Source: Lactobacillales bacterium
GTDB taxonomy: Bacteria > Bacillota > Bacilli > Lactobacillales > Streptococcaceae
Length of the DNA: 64,000 bases
NCBI GenBank assembly: GCA_031261705.1
Contig: JAISJD010000001.1
Location: 1-64,000, forward strand
Reading direction: 5' to 3'
Notes under the pieces: generated by a model
The model's input: the letters and a program-made list of their open reading frames with translations, nothing else
The model's database searches: none
Told to the model about the DNA's origin: nothing
In this document: positions 7,092 through 16,514 of the stretch, piece after piece
Layout: each line of letters begins with the position of its first letter
Numbering within the stretch: the first letter of the stretch is position 1
Translations under genes and position numbers: made by a program

Positions 7092-8438
7092 ATGAAAGAA
7101 AAAAAACTATCTATTCGTGACTATTTATTTGTTGGTTCAATGCTATTCGGTCTATTCTTTGGTGCTGGAAACCTCATTTTCCCTGTAAATATGGGACAAA
7201 ATGCTGGGCAAGCGATTCCCTGGGCAACTTTAGGATTGCTTGTAACCGCAGTAGGTCTGCCTTTTTTAGGGGTTATTGCCATGGGTATCAGTGGAGAAAA
7301 CGGCGTTCATGCGCTCGCTAGTAAAGTGAATAAAAAGTATGCAGCTATTTTTACCATTTTACTTTATTTAACAATTGGTCCATTTTTTGCTCTACCACGG
7401 TTAGCAACGACTTCGTTTACCATCGGGCTTGCACCTTTTATTGCCACAACACATCAAAAATTGGCGTTAGCTATTTTTTCTATTTTATTCTTTGCGGTCG
7501 CTTGGGTATTTTCACGAAAACCCACAAAAATTCTAATCTATGTAGGGAAATTTTTAAACCCAATTTTTCTCATTCTGTTAGCTATTCTCTTACTTTTGAC
7601 GTTTCTTCACCCTCTTGGAAGTATCCATGGGGCGTTGATTCAACCAGCATATCAGGAAAATCCTTTTATTACTGGTTTTACAGAAGGATATAACACATTA
7701 GATGCACTAGCTTCCTTAGCTTTTGGAATTATTGTTATCTCGACCTTGAAAAATCTTGGAGTGACGAGTGCGAAAGGTATCGCCAAAGATACGTTTAAAT
7801 CAGGGATTGTCGTAGTTATTTTCATGTCAATCATCTATACTGCTCTTGCTTTTGCGGGAACGACTTCCTTGGGCGGTTTCAAGATTTCAGAAAATGGTGG
7901 AATCGCTCTGGCACAACTGGCAAATCATTACATGGGAATCTCTGGATCGCTCCTGTTAGCACTGATTGTCATTATCGCTTGCTTGAAAACAGGCATTGGA
8001 CTAATCACTGCTTTTTCTGAAGCGACCAATGAACTCTTCCCAACCATTCCTTATAAAGGTGCAACAGTTGTCGCGGCTATTTTACCTGCACTTTTTGCGA
8101 ACGTAGGCTTAAATCAAATTATTAAAATTTCCTTACCCGTTCTAATGTTTCTTTATCCACTCGCTATTACACTTATTATATTAACATTAGTTGAACCTTT
8201 GATTGGCTACCGAAAACCTGTTTTTGTTTGGGTGACAGGTTTCACCTTAATTGCGGCGCTCTTTGATGCACTCAATGCTTGTCCTGAAGTGATTACTACA
8301 ACAGGCTGGGCAACACAACTGTTAGCGTTAGCAAAACATTTACCGTTCTTCTCGCTTGGGATGGGGTGGCTTGTTCCAGCAATTTTTGGATTTTTGATTG
8401 GTTTCATTTTTTCAAATGTTCAAAAAAAGAAGAAATAA
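7092..8438 (+). CDS. brnQ: branched-chain amino acid uptake carrier (LIVCS family)
   Basis: The 448-residue protein is a polytopic membrane carrier with about 12 hydrophobic segments. It has the family N-terminus [23 protein letters not shown], which in BrnQ proteins forms the unwound first helix that binds cation and substrate. The family imports leucine, isoleucine and valine with Na+ or H+. ATG 7092 follows AGGAGG at 6-nt spacing; an upstream in-frame extension is A/T-rich and lacks family similarity. It is monocistronic, with an inverted repeat in its leader. Transcription control by CodY is common in the group but only weakly supported here. Confidence 0.93.
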   Translation: MKEKKLSIRDYLFVGSMLFGLFFGAGNLIFPVNMGQNAGQAIPWATLGLLVTAVGLPFLGVIAMGISGENGVHALASKVNKKYAAIFTILLYLTIGPFFALPRLATTSFTIGLAPFIATTHQKLALAIFSILFFAVAWVFSRKPTKILIYVGKFLNPIFLILLAILLLLTFLHPLGSIHGALIQPAYQENPFITGFTEGYNTLDALASLAFGIIVISTLKNLGVTSAKGIAKDTFKSGIVVVIFMSIIYTALAFAGTTSLGGFKISENGGIALAQLANHYMGISGSLLLALIVIIACLKTGIGLITAFSEATNELFPTIPYKGATVVAAILPALFANVGLNQIIKISLPVLMFLYPLAITLIILTLVEPLIGYRKPVFVWVTGFTLIAALFDALNACPEVITTTGWATQLLALAKHLPFFSLGMGWLVPAIFGFLIGFIFSNVQKKKK

Positions 8439-8613
8439 TCTTTTCCGCATTTAATAAATATTTTTGAAATATGAGTAAAAATTAATTAAAATTTACACAA
8501 ACTTAAAAGACAAGAGTATTTTCTGGTAGTAAAATGAAAATAAAGAACCAGCTTAAAATGAATACTTTAATTCTAGCTAGAAAAGAAATTGCGTACCTAA
8601 GGGGGGTATTTAT

Positions 8614-10104
8614 ATGCTTTTTGATGAACTAATTTTTGATAACTCAACGATTACGAAGTTTCAAATGTATCGTTCACTGTTTATTCAACCAACAGATATT
8701 TATCAGGTGCATTTCTTTGCCAATTTATCTGACTTAAATTATCAACAAACGGTCACTATTTTGTCCGAAGTCGATAAAGACTTAGCACATGTCAATCCAA
8801 ACCATGAGAATGTTTTACAAAGAAACGGGAAAGTGGACTTGACCCATTTAGACGTGGGCATTGATGAATATCGAAACTACTTGTTAAAACAATCCGTTCC
8901 ATTCCTTTTCCTATCAGATGTCTTAAACGAACCAGAAATGAATGTGGAAGAATTCTGCGAAAGACATCAAATTAGTCGTTCAACGGTTTCAAGAAAATTG
9001 AATCCTTTATCTAAATTTTTGAAGAAATATAAAATTCGTATGACCTACACGCCATTGAACCTTGTGGGAAATGAAATCTTAATTCGACTTACGCTGTTCT
9101 ATATTTTCTGGATTGGCGTTCGTGATATTGAATGGCCATTTAAAGTCACCACGGAAGAAGTCGATAAGGTGACCGATCAATTCAAGCGATTTTTCCGCAT
9201 CGACGCCAGCTACTTTGGACGCAAGGAAATCTACTTTGTGATTGCAGTCTTTATCAGTCGTTTAAAACATCATAGGTATGTCGATGATAATCAAGAATGG
9301 TCAACCTTCTTCAACCAAAATGAATATTTCAGTGGGGTTCTATTAGACGGGTTCCCAGAGCTCACAAATCGCGAGTTATTGAACGAAACCTACTTCGTCT
9401 TATTCCTCACTCATTTTGTCCCTTATTACGGTGTACACGACGAGGAACAGCTTGATGTGACAATTGAAAACTTTTATAGTTTGCACCCACAAAGTCCATT
9501 AGCGATTATGAATCAACGATTTATGGACTTTATTCAAAAAGATTACAAAGTGAAACTAGACCTTCATGAACAAAAAATGATTTTAGCGAATATTTTAAAC
9601 ATCAGCTTCACCTATTCTGTACTCAATGGGCCTTTCCCAGACTTTGAAATATTGGGTAGTCCACTTTATGAAGCCAATGAAGTGCATCGCAAATTAGAAA
9701 AAAATGTTGAAGAGTTCTTTACGAAACTCTTCAAAGAATCTGGCTTCTCACGCTTTAAAAATGCCAAAGAAAGCATTATTCGACGTTACACGAATCTCGT
9801 TTTGCCTTATCTGTATAAACAAGGAAATGAAGAAAAAATTAAGGTGGCTATTGCCATTGAAAGAAATCAAATTCTTTTACTTCGTTTGAGGAATTTCTTA
9901 AAGTCGTTGAACTTTATTACTGTGCATAATTTTGAACCAGAACACGCGGCAGATTATGACTTAGTGATTACTTCTTCAACAAGCATTGCCCGAGATTTCC
10001 CATGTAAAGAAATTTTCTATTGGGATATTGAATACGGACAAAAAGAATTGATGTATCTGTATCAATACTTGCAACAAGAGTATCTTGATCGTAAAAACGC
10101 CTAA
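8614..10104 (+). CDS. Mga-like helix-turn-helix regulator (plus-strand copy)
   Basis: A 496-residue soluble protein with the architecture of Mga/AtxA-type virulence regulators. A helix-turn-helix domain around residues 95-145 (FCERHQISRSTVSRKLNPLSKFLKKY) is followed by PRD-like helical regions and an EIIB-like C-terminal segment (DYDLVITSSTSIARDF, then YWDIEYG). In the family, PRD histidines can be phosphorylated by the sugar phosphotransferase system. The ribosome-binding site is AAGGGGGG. It converges on a second protein of equal length and similar architecture, sharing a bidirectional terminator. Its targets are unknown; the neighbouring WxL locus is a candidate. Confidence 0.82.
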   Translation: MLFDELIFDNSTITKFQMYRSLFIQPTDIYQVHFFANLSDLNYQQTVTILSEVDKDLAHVNPNHENVLQRNGKVDLTHLDVGIDEYRNYLLKQSVPFLFLSDVLNEPEMNVEEFCERHQISRSTVSRKLNPLSKFLKKYKIRMTYTPLNLVGNEILIRLTLFYIFWIGVRDIEWPFKVTTEEVDKVTDQFKRFFRIDASYFGRKEIYFVIAVFISRLKHHRYVDDNQEWSTFFNQNEYFSGVLLDGFPELTNRELLNETYFVLFLTHFVPYYGVHDEEQLDVTIENFYSLHPQSPLAIMNQRFMDFIQKDYKVKLDLHEQKMILANILNISFTYSVLNGPFPDFEILGSPLYEANEVHRKLEKNVEEFFTKLFKESGFSRFKNAKESIIRRYTNLVLPYLYKQGNEEKIKVAIAIERNQILLLRLRNFLKSLNFITVHNFEPEHAADYDLVITSSTSIARDFPCKEIFYWDIEYGQKELMYLYQYLQQEYLDRKNA

Positions 10105-10106
10105 AG

Positions 10107-10160
10107 AAAAACACGAGCAAAGAGAATCGGAAGAAATTCCTACTCTTGCTCGTGTTTTTT
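10107..10160. terminator. bidirectional terminator between the two Mga-like genes
   Basis: AAAACACGAGCA-AGAG (10107-10124, one bulged A) pairs with CTCTTGCTCGTGTTTT (10143-10158). An inner GGAAGAAATTCC hairpin tops the stem, and A and T runs flank it, so it works in both directions. Confidence 0.9.
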
Positions 10161-11631
10161 AGCTGTTTTCAATTAAATTTATTAAAAAAGTTTGAAGATT
10201 AATCCAATCTTCTTCTCGTTGAAATGGACGAAATTGAAAAACTGGACAACTGGTGATATATCTTGTATTCACTGGAAAATCAGAAATAATTGCAGAGGGG
10301 TGTTCCGCAATTGTTTCGACAAATTGGACATTGACGGATAATCGAGAACGAATCATGTCCTGAATGTCTTGTTTTTTGATTTTTGATACTTTAGAATAAA
10401 TCAGAAGTTTGACGATAGGTTGATGATTTTTCAATATTGTCTTGACTAGCAAGCAATATTCTTGGGTCAATCTTGGATTATTTTGCCATAAATCATAGAA
10501 TTGATATTGCCCACTTCCCATTAATTGAGAAAGAAAGCCAACGTATTTATTATAGTCCTCCGAATGTTCACATGAAAAGATATCTGCTTGTCCTCCACGT
10601 CCAAAATGAATCGCACCACCGGCAAATTTTTCAGAGAACTTATGATAATAATAAAGGTTGACTAGCAAATAATTGTATTCAAGCGGAGTCAGCTGGACAT
10701 TAAAATAATCTGTAAATACCCGTATCCATTCAATTGTATAGGGACAAAAACCGACTTTGGCACTCTTCATTAACCAATTGGGGTATTGACTTTCCTCAAT
10801 CGTAAAAGAGTTAATCGAACAAAAGGCAAAATAGTGAAACCGATGTTCCATTTCCAAAGTCGAACTTACATTCATCAGCGAAAAATAGAAGGTTTCTTTG
10901 AACACTTCATAAGGCACCATGGGATGTTCATCAATCATAAATTCTTCTTTTTCACTATCTATGAAATGCCCTCGAAGCAAACGAATTTTAGAAATTGCCA
11001 ACATTATTTTGAACTTCATCATGACAACACCATCAAAATAAGAAGTTGCTTTCTCTAAAATCTTGATTCTGTTATCAATCTCTGATTCATCAACCTCTGG
11101 AAATTCCCAATCTCCAACTTCAAAAACTTGCCAATATAAATTAAAATAGAAAAACCGAATTTGACTTTCTTTTCCAATTAAAACGTTTTTATTTTTCAAG
11201 TTTAGCGTAATTTTATACGTTTTCAATAATTCTCGAAGTTCATTTAGTTTTCGTGATAAAGTTGCCACACTCACATCAAATTCATCTGCCATGAACGGAA
11301 TGGTTTCAAAATTTTCATAAAGTAGATGCTCCAATATCCGAAAGCCCAAACTTTTTTCCAAATAATACTTATAAATACGGTTGAGATGAAAACTTGGTTG
11401 AAAATGACCCACAATAGAAGAATGCTCTATCATTAGGACAACATCCTCTAGCCAGCCATTTAACACGCAATCTCCTTGAAAGTCGTTTAATATATTTATT
11501 AGAGTGTTTCGACTGACTTTTACTTTTTCAGCAAGAGAAGAAATTTTGATTCCTTTCTCACCCTCAATAGAAAGATAGTCCAGTATTTCTAAAACTAGAC
11601 TATATTCTTTATTCAGCAGATATTCTTCCAT
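10159..11631 (-). CDS. Mga-like helix-turn-helix regulator (minus-strand copy next to WxL locus)
   Basis: About 490 residues, with an N-terminal HTH_Mga-type region (KISSLAEKVKVSRNTLINILNDF), a second helix-turn-helix (MADEFDVSVATLSRKLNELRELLKTY), PRD-like helices and a C-terminal EIIB-like region. It lies on the same strand and just downstream of the WxL gene cluster, which suggests it regulates that locus, as Mga-type regulators often do for surface-protein genes. ATG 11631 is preferred because AAAGG lies about 10 nt upstream; ATG 11649 has a poorly spaced site. Two direct repeats upstream of the first WxL gene are candidate binding sites. Confidence 0.8.
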   Translation of the reverse strand: MEEYLLNKEYSLVLEILDYLSIEGEKGIKISSLAEKVKVSRNTLINILNDFQGDCVLNGWLEDVVLMIEHSSIVGHFQPSFHLNRIYKYYLEKSLGFRILEHLLYENFETIPFMADEFDVSVATLSRKLNELRELLKTYKITLNLKNKNVLIGKESQIRFFYFNLYWQVFEVGDWEFPEVDESEIDNRIKILEKATSYFDGVVMMKFKIMLAISKIRLLRGHFIDSEKEEFMIDEHPMVPYEVFKETFYFSLMNVSSTLEMEHRFHYFAFCSINSFTIEESQYPNWLMKSAKVGFCPYTIEWIRVFTDYFNVQLTPLEYNYLLVNLYYYHKFSEKFAGGAIHFGRGGQADIFSCEHSEDYNKYVGFLSQLMGSGQYQFYDLWQNNPRLTQEYCLLVKTILKNHQPIVKLLIYSKVSKIKKQDIQDMIRSRLSVNVQFVETIAEHPSAIISDFPVNTRYITSCPVFQFRPFQREEDWINLQTFLINLIENS

Positions 11632-11752
11632 AACCCCTGTACCTTTCATAAACCTAAACTAATGAGTAAGATACCATAATTTCCTTAATTTTTCATTAGT
11701 TTATTAAAGTTTTTATTTATTTTTTTATTACAAAAAATATGAAAGGAGTTAT

Positions 11753-11977
11753 TTATAATTTTGTGCCTAGCTGTTCCTGTAAATTCAAGTATAGAACGAC
11801 AACCACGCCTGCAGCTGCAACACTTGTCAAAAATAGCCCCCAGTTAATTAACAGCATGTAAGCTGGTTTTCTTAGCTTTGCTTTTAATGACGAGTCTTTT
11901 ATTAATAATAAAATAAATGAAAGAAGCGCCACCAAACTTAAGATTCCAAATAAAGTCATCCATACATAAATCGACAT
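11753..11977 (-). CDS. small two-helix membrane protein of the WxL locus
   Basis: A 74-residue protein with two hydrophobic helices (about 6-28 and 43-64) joined by a basic loop (KAKLRKPA). I do not recognise the family. It is the last gene of the WxL cluster, about 80 bp downstream of the large WxL gene, so it may help export or anchor the surface proteins. ATG 11977 fits AAAAGGTGAG at 7-nt spacing; a GTG four codons earlier overlaps that site. Confidence 0.65.
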   Translation of the reverse strand: MSIYVWMTLFGILSLVALLSFILLLIKDSSLKAKLRKPAYMLLINWGLFLTSVAAAGVVVVLYLNLQEQLGTKL

Positions 11978-12054
11978 TTTAACACTCACCTTTTCATAAT
12001 TATAATCAAATATTCATTTTTCTGTTTTTTATTGCCTCAAAATCCTGCTTTTAG

Positions 12055-13983
12055 CTAAATGGTATCATCTAGTGACCACACTAAAGTGATTTGAGGGTTC
12101 GTTGTTTTTGGCAACGTCACACCTTTAGGAAAGTTGACCGAAACATCTGAAATATCAAATGTTTTATTGATAATATCTGTTGGCGCTTGATAAATTTCTG
12201 TCGTCCATTCCCCGCATTGAACTTCTTTTTGAGCACCATCTATCGCTAGATTCAAATCAAGCGTCAGACCTGTCGCATTCGCTGAATAGAGCGTGGTACT
12301 AAGTTTCCAATTCTTTCGTAAAGAGAGAATCACGTTATCCCTATCCATTGATTTCACTTGAAAATTTTCTGCCTTTTGAACATCTCTATCGAGCGTTAGC
12401 CCAAAAGAAAAGAACGTTGGCACAATTAATTTTGGCTCAAAGACTTTAATTTCCACTTCATCACTTGCGGAAAGTTTATATTGTCCTGAAGGTTGTCCTG
12501 AAGGGTCACAAATATCTAAAGTAACCGTTGCCTTTGCAAAATCGCCTTCGTTTCCCGAAACAACTTTCGTTTGAAATGTGTAGTCATGTTCCGCTTTATT
12601 TTTAAAGTCGACAATACTATTCCAATTTGTCGCTTTTCCGTCAATCTTCAAACTTCCAGCGACATATTGATGTTCCTTGCTTAAGCTGTTCATTATCTTC
12701 GCTTTAAAGGTATCGTAATTATTTTTTGCCGTGTTCGTTATCTTTCCATTCCAAGTGATTGTTTCTCCGACAGAGGTTGTTCGGACTTCCGCTTGTAGCG
12801 TAATGGATTTCGTTTCCGCATAGACATAGGTAATTACGGTATCTTTGACAAATGGAAAATTCTTACCTATTCCATTTCCTGGTGTCAAGGATTGCCCTGA
12901 GTATTTCGTATCCTCGATATAATCCACATAGTAACCTGCCAAATGATAAAGTTCTGGGAAGATAGGCGGTGGATAACTATTGTCTATTCCCACAAGGTTA
13001 TTCCAGTTATTATTAAGGGGAGGATTATGACCCGGATCACGATCAGGAAATTCCACTCTTTCTTCGGTATAAGCGTATCCTTCAAAAATATAAGGAAGCG
13101 TTGCTCCACTAGCGAGCACAAGATTTTGTACGACAACGATTGGCATCGTCCCTTGCCCATCATTTTTATTGGCGGTGGCAGCATTTCCCGTCCAGAACCG
13201 TTGTTTATAATCCAATGTATTATTTTTATTCAGTGTTGCTATCGAGTAAAATAGATGAAGAATTTGTCCATTTTTAGAATATAATTCGCACCCTTTTGTA
13301 AAATCGTTATTAAAATCTTTAATATTATTTAGTGAAGAATTTAAATTACTTTTCCCTACTGGACTATAAGTATACTCGCGCATAAATCTTGGACTTTTTT
13401 TCTTATTTACATCGCTTGCTTGATAAAAATTCATCAGCCCATTTCTATCGACTGATTTATTACTAGAAGTTACTTTTTCGTCTGCTTTTGTCCGTTCCAA
13501 AAAAGGAATGCCCGTTTCATTATCCAAGTAAAAATTGGTCACTGACTTTGCCCCTACTGGAAAAACGAGGTCAATATGGTCGACAATCATTCCACTAATG
13601 AACGTGTCCTTAGAATTTGCTGTCGGAAAGGCAATTGTCGCATTTACTTCTTCTTTAGGAATTTTAAAATTAATGTATCCATCGTCTGTTGTTTCTTCTT
13701 GACCTGCAGAACCTATCCCAACACGTTCTACAAGGTCTCCAATCGTTAAATTATTCCCTATTTTTTGATAAGAGCGTGTATACATGGTTACCTTTACACG
13801 CTCAATGGACTTAATTTCATTCGTATGGGTTAAACCATCTTTTTGATAGGTAAATTTAAATCTTACATCAATATCTTTTTCATAAGAACCACTTGTATCA
13901 TCTGCGCTCGTTCGTAGACTTATCCCAATAAAGCAGAGAACCGAAACGAACGATATCAGAAAAAATTTTAATAAACTTTTCAC
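12055..13983 (-). CDS. large secreted WxL-domain cell-surface protein, 642 aa
   Basis: The protein has a signal peptide (about 1-28), a long extracellular region with an isolated MucBP-like stretch (YHLAGYYVDYIEDTKYSG and following), a repeat-type Ig-like region, and a C-terminal WxL domain from about residue 520. Both WxL motifs are intact: NWKLST and VWSLDDTI. WxL domains bind peptidoglycan non-covalently, placing the protein on the cell surface. The start is a GTG (13983) preceded by GGGAGG and GGGGAAG. It lies 58 bp downstream of another WxL gene in one operon with a WxLIP partner, so a surface complex, possibly for adhesion, is likely. Confidence 0.87.
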   Translation of the reverse strand: MKSLLKFFLISFVSVLCFIGISLRTSADDTSGSYEKDIDVRFKFTYQKDGLTHTNEIKSIERVKVTMYTRSYQKIGNNLTIGDLVERVGIGSAGQEETTDDGYINFKIPKEEVNATIAFPTANSKDTFISGMIVDHIDLVFPVGAKSVTNFYLDNETGIPFLERTKADEKVTSSNKSVDRNGLMNFYQASDVNKKKSPRFMREYTYSPVGKSNLNSSLNNIKDFNNDFTKGCELYSKNGQILHLFYSIATLNKNNTLDYKQRFWTGNAATANKNDGQGTMPIVVVQNLVLASGATLPYIFEGYAYTEERVEFPDRDPGHNPPLNNNWNNLVGIDNSYPPPIFPELYHLAGYYVDYIEDTKYSGQSLTPGNGIGKNFPFVKDTVITYVYAETKSITLQAEVRTTSVGETITWNGKITNTAKNNYDTFKAKIMNSLSKEHQYVAGSLKIDGKATNWNSIVDFKNKAEHDYTFQTKVVSGNEGDFAKATVTLDICDPSGQPSGQYKLSASDEVEIKVFEPKLIVPTFFSFGLTLDRDVQKAENFQVKSMDRDNVILSLRKNWKLSTTLYSANATGLTLDLNLAIDGAQKEVQCGEWTTEIYQAPTDIINKTFDISDVSVNFPKGVTLPKTTNPQITLVWSLDDTI

Positions 13984-14040
13984 TGCTTCCCCACACCTCC
14001 CTTGTAATGGAGTTACTAACCAAAAAAATCATCCATTTAA

Positions 14041-16152
14041 TTAATTTGCTAGTTGCCACCTTACTTTTGCTTCGTAATCATCGCCTGAATTCACATTATC
14101 GGTAGGCATGGTTAATTTCACATTTTGAAATGGAATCGTTAAAACAATCGATCCATCTGAACTACCAATATCCGTATGAATTTGAAACAAACTATTATTT
14201 TTCGTCATTTCAATCACTTTATTGCCCACAGAACCACTAGGCGAAGTGACAGAACAACCCGTTAATGTAATTTTAGAACCATTGGGTAAATTCTTTCCCG
14301 CCGCATCTAAAAATTCTGAATTTAACATCATCGTGTTTCCTAATATTTTGGTTGCTTCAACGGTAAAACCATGTTGCTTGGTATACGAATTATATGAAGC
14401 AGGATTTAAACTAAACATCTTTAATCCTCGAGGAGTCACTAAATCATTCACGCCAAAGTCAAAAATCTTTGGAAACATGTAAAGCGCCTCTTTGTCTTGC
14501 AAGACTTCATCTGGATTATTTACCCGAACGCTTGCTTCAACTTCAATATCCGAACCTTGTTCATCAATATTACTTCCACCCACGATTAATTTTGAAGTCA
14601 CTGAGGCTCCCACGTGTTTCAAATCATCATCATTCACGGTAGTTGTAAAATCAAAGGCATAGGACGGAGTATCTAAAGTGGTCTTAGGAGCTTCCCAAAA
14701 ATCTAATGGAGTGGCGACATATTGATGATAACCATCTGCTGTCGGCGTGATTGTTTTTTCTATTTGAAAATCATTTAATGAACTATTGCCATCTTTTGTA
14801 ACGACCACATGCCAAGTAATGGTGTCGCCAATGTTGACAATCTTTCTATCTGGAACTAAAGAAATATGCACTTTCACGTTTGGAATGGGCGGTGGGTTTT
14901 TTTCAAAGACATAGGTCACTACCTTATTCCCTGTTAAATTCGTGAGCGTTCGATTATTCAAAGTATACGTTTTAAGCGCTGAAATCGGGCCTGTATAGAG
15001 CGTATCGCCGATGTAGTAGCCTCGGTAAGTATAACCCGCAGGAACTTGGACCGGTTGCGTTGTATTATCCGTTGCTAAATGTTCATTTAAGCTATAACTA
15101 TACGTTGTGGTTGCTTGCTCGGTAGACGTGTCATCTGGGCAATAGTTCGCAGCATTCAAACCTGTAATCTTTTGACCGTTTTCATCACGATAATATTGCG
15201 TAACAGTCGGTGCAACAAAGATTTCTGGTGGTTTGACATCATCTCCTGTACCCCAGAAAAGATACCGCATACCCATACGGAATAAGGTTTCTGTGTTAGG
15301 CCCAGGTGCTTGCCACCACATACCATTTACATAACCAAAATAAAACAATCGTTGACCAGTTGCTTGCTGTACTTTCCCTTCAAGTCCGTTACCTTTCCCA
15401 CTATTTGCAGTATTCGCCCCGTACAAATCTGCAATATGATTGTAAGCTCCCCAGCTTGTAACAGTTGTCGCATATTGATTATATTGAGTGGTGTTCCATG
15501 CTTGACTATCAATACCAAGTTGGCTTTTTACATCATAAACAAATTTTCGTTTGTTGTTTTTATCTTGTATTAAGACGATATTATTTTCAGAAAATTCCGG
15601 GTTATTCGGCGATTGAGGAACATTTTCCCAGTCATCCCCAGCACTATTTAACGTTGCTGTTTCATTGATTTCTTTGTAATGGTAAGTTCCTTTTAAAACA
15701 ATCTTGGGCAACTTATTGAAATCATCGTTTTTAAAAACAATTGTTAGAGTGGTTAAAAAATGTCCTTCATAAAAATCATGATTGTAGGAATAGGTCGGCA
15801 TACTGCCCAGCCCAGTCCTAGCTTCTTCATAACCAAACCTGTATAAAACGACATCTTCTCCATTTTCTTTGACCGTTTCTTTTCCCGCATTTTCAACATA
15901 ACCATATGTCATAAAAGAGCTAAGTGGATTTGTCTGAGCGGCATAGTATCCATCACCAATTGAAAAGGTAACATTTGCATCTGTAACTGATTTCCCGTCT
16001 GCTCCAGTGATTTTGAATTTCCAAACCCCTTTAGGAAAAACGGTTTTCAGTGGATCAAAAATGGCATTTACTTTTTGACTTGTTCCGACAAAACAGAGAA
16101 AGGCGAAGAATACAACAAAGAAAACCTTAAATAAATCCTTCGATTTCTTCAT
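14041..16152 (-). CDS. large secreted WxL-domain cell-surface protein with degenerate first motif, 703 aa
   Basis: A signal peptide (about 1-30) is followed by a long extracellular region and, near residues 320-415, a MucBP-like repeat (VTQYYRDENGQKITG to VVTYVFEKN). A DUF11-like adhesive segment comes next (VNIGDTITWHVVVTKDG). A C-terminal WxL domain of about 150 residues ends KVRWQLAN. The second WxL motif (WQL) is intact, but at the first position the sequence reads HGFTVEA, where Trp and Leu would be expected. ATG 16152 follows GGAGGAGAGGACG. The gene overlaps the upstream short anchored-protein gene by 26 nt, so the two are probably translationally coupled. Confidence 0.85.
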   Translation of the reverse strand: MKKSKDLFKVFFVVFFAFLCFVGTSQKVNAIFDPLKTVFPKGVWKFKITGADGKSVTDANVTFSIGDGYYAAQTNPLSSFMTYGYVENAGKETVKENGEDVVLYRFGYEEARTGLGSMPTYSYNHDFYEGHFLTTLTIVFKNDDFNKLPKIVLKGTYHYKEINETATLNSAGDDWENVPQSPNNPEFSENNIVLIQDKNNKRKFVYDVKSQLGIDSQAWNTTQYNQYATTVTSWGAYNHIADLYGANTANSGKGNGLEGKVQQATGQRLFYFGYVNGMWWQAPGPNTETLFRMGMRYLFWGTGDDVKPPEIFVAPTVTQYYRDENGQKITGLNAANYCPDDTSTEQATTTYSYSLNEHLATDNTTQPVQVPAGYTYRGYYIGDTLYTGPISALKTYTLNNRTLTNLTGNKVVTYVFEKNPPPIPNVKVHISLVPDRKIVNIGDTITWHVVVTKDGNSSLNDFQIEKTITPTADGYHQYVATPLDFWEAPKTTLDTPSYAFDFTTTVNDDDLKHVGASVTSKLIVGGSNIDEQGSDIEVEASVRVNNPDEVLQDKEALYMFPKIFDFGVNDLVTPRGLKMFSLNPASYNSYTKQHGFTVEATKILGNTMMLNSEFLDAAGKNLPNGSKITLTGCSVTSPSGSVGNKVIEMTKNNSLFQIHTDIGSSDGSIVLTIPFQNVKLTMPTDNVNSGDDYEAKVRWQLAN

Positions 16153-16480
16153 CGTCCTCTCCTCCTTCATTTTGAAACTCTCTGAGATAGACAAATATAA
16201 TCGTACATGATAAAACTATTAAAATGCCAACCAGTGAGAAGAGATAGCTTATATCTCCCACACCTTCACCAAGATGAGGCAAATCTCCTTTGCCACTTCC
16301 TAATGTATCTGGCAATTCTCCGACATTTTCTGGTGGCTTAGGTTCAGGCACACGCGTATCGGGGAGACCAACAAACTGAATCTGTAAATCTGTCGTCACT
16401 TCTGCTTGTGCCAAACTTGCTGGCACGAGCGAGAAAATGAGGAGTAAAAGGAGGATTAGCTTATTTTTTCTTTTTTCCAT
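16127..16480 (-). CDS. short cell-wall-anchor-like protein with non-canonical LPHLG motif
   Basis: A 117-residue protein with a signal peptide (about 1-26) and a Pro/Gly-rich spacer (PEPKPPENVGELPDTLGSGK). The motif LPHLGEGVGD is followed by a hydrophobic helix (about 78-98). Position and layout match the small LPXTG proteins found in WxL operons. Two features depart from sortase substrates: the motif has Leu instead of Thr (LPHLG), and the C-terminal tail is acidic (NEGGEDDEEIEGF) rather than positively charged. It may therefore stay as a membrane protein. ATG 16480 with GAGGG at 6 nt is preferred over GTG 16483. Confidence 0.75.
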   Translation of the reverse strand: MEKRKNKLILLLLLIFSLVPASLAQAEVTTDLQIQFVGLPDTRVPEPKPPENVGELPDTLGSGKGDLPHLGEGVGDISYLFSLVGILIVLSCTIIFVYLREFQNEGGEDDEEIEGFI

Positions 16481-16514
16481 CACAATCCCTCTGTTCTTCT
16501 TACCTATACCAAGG

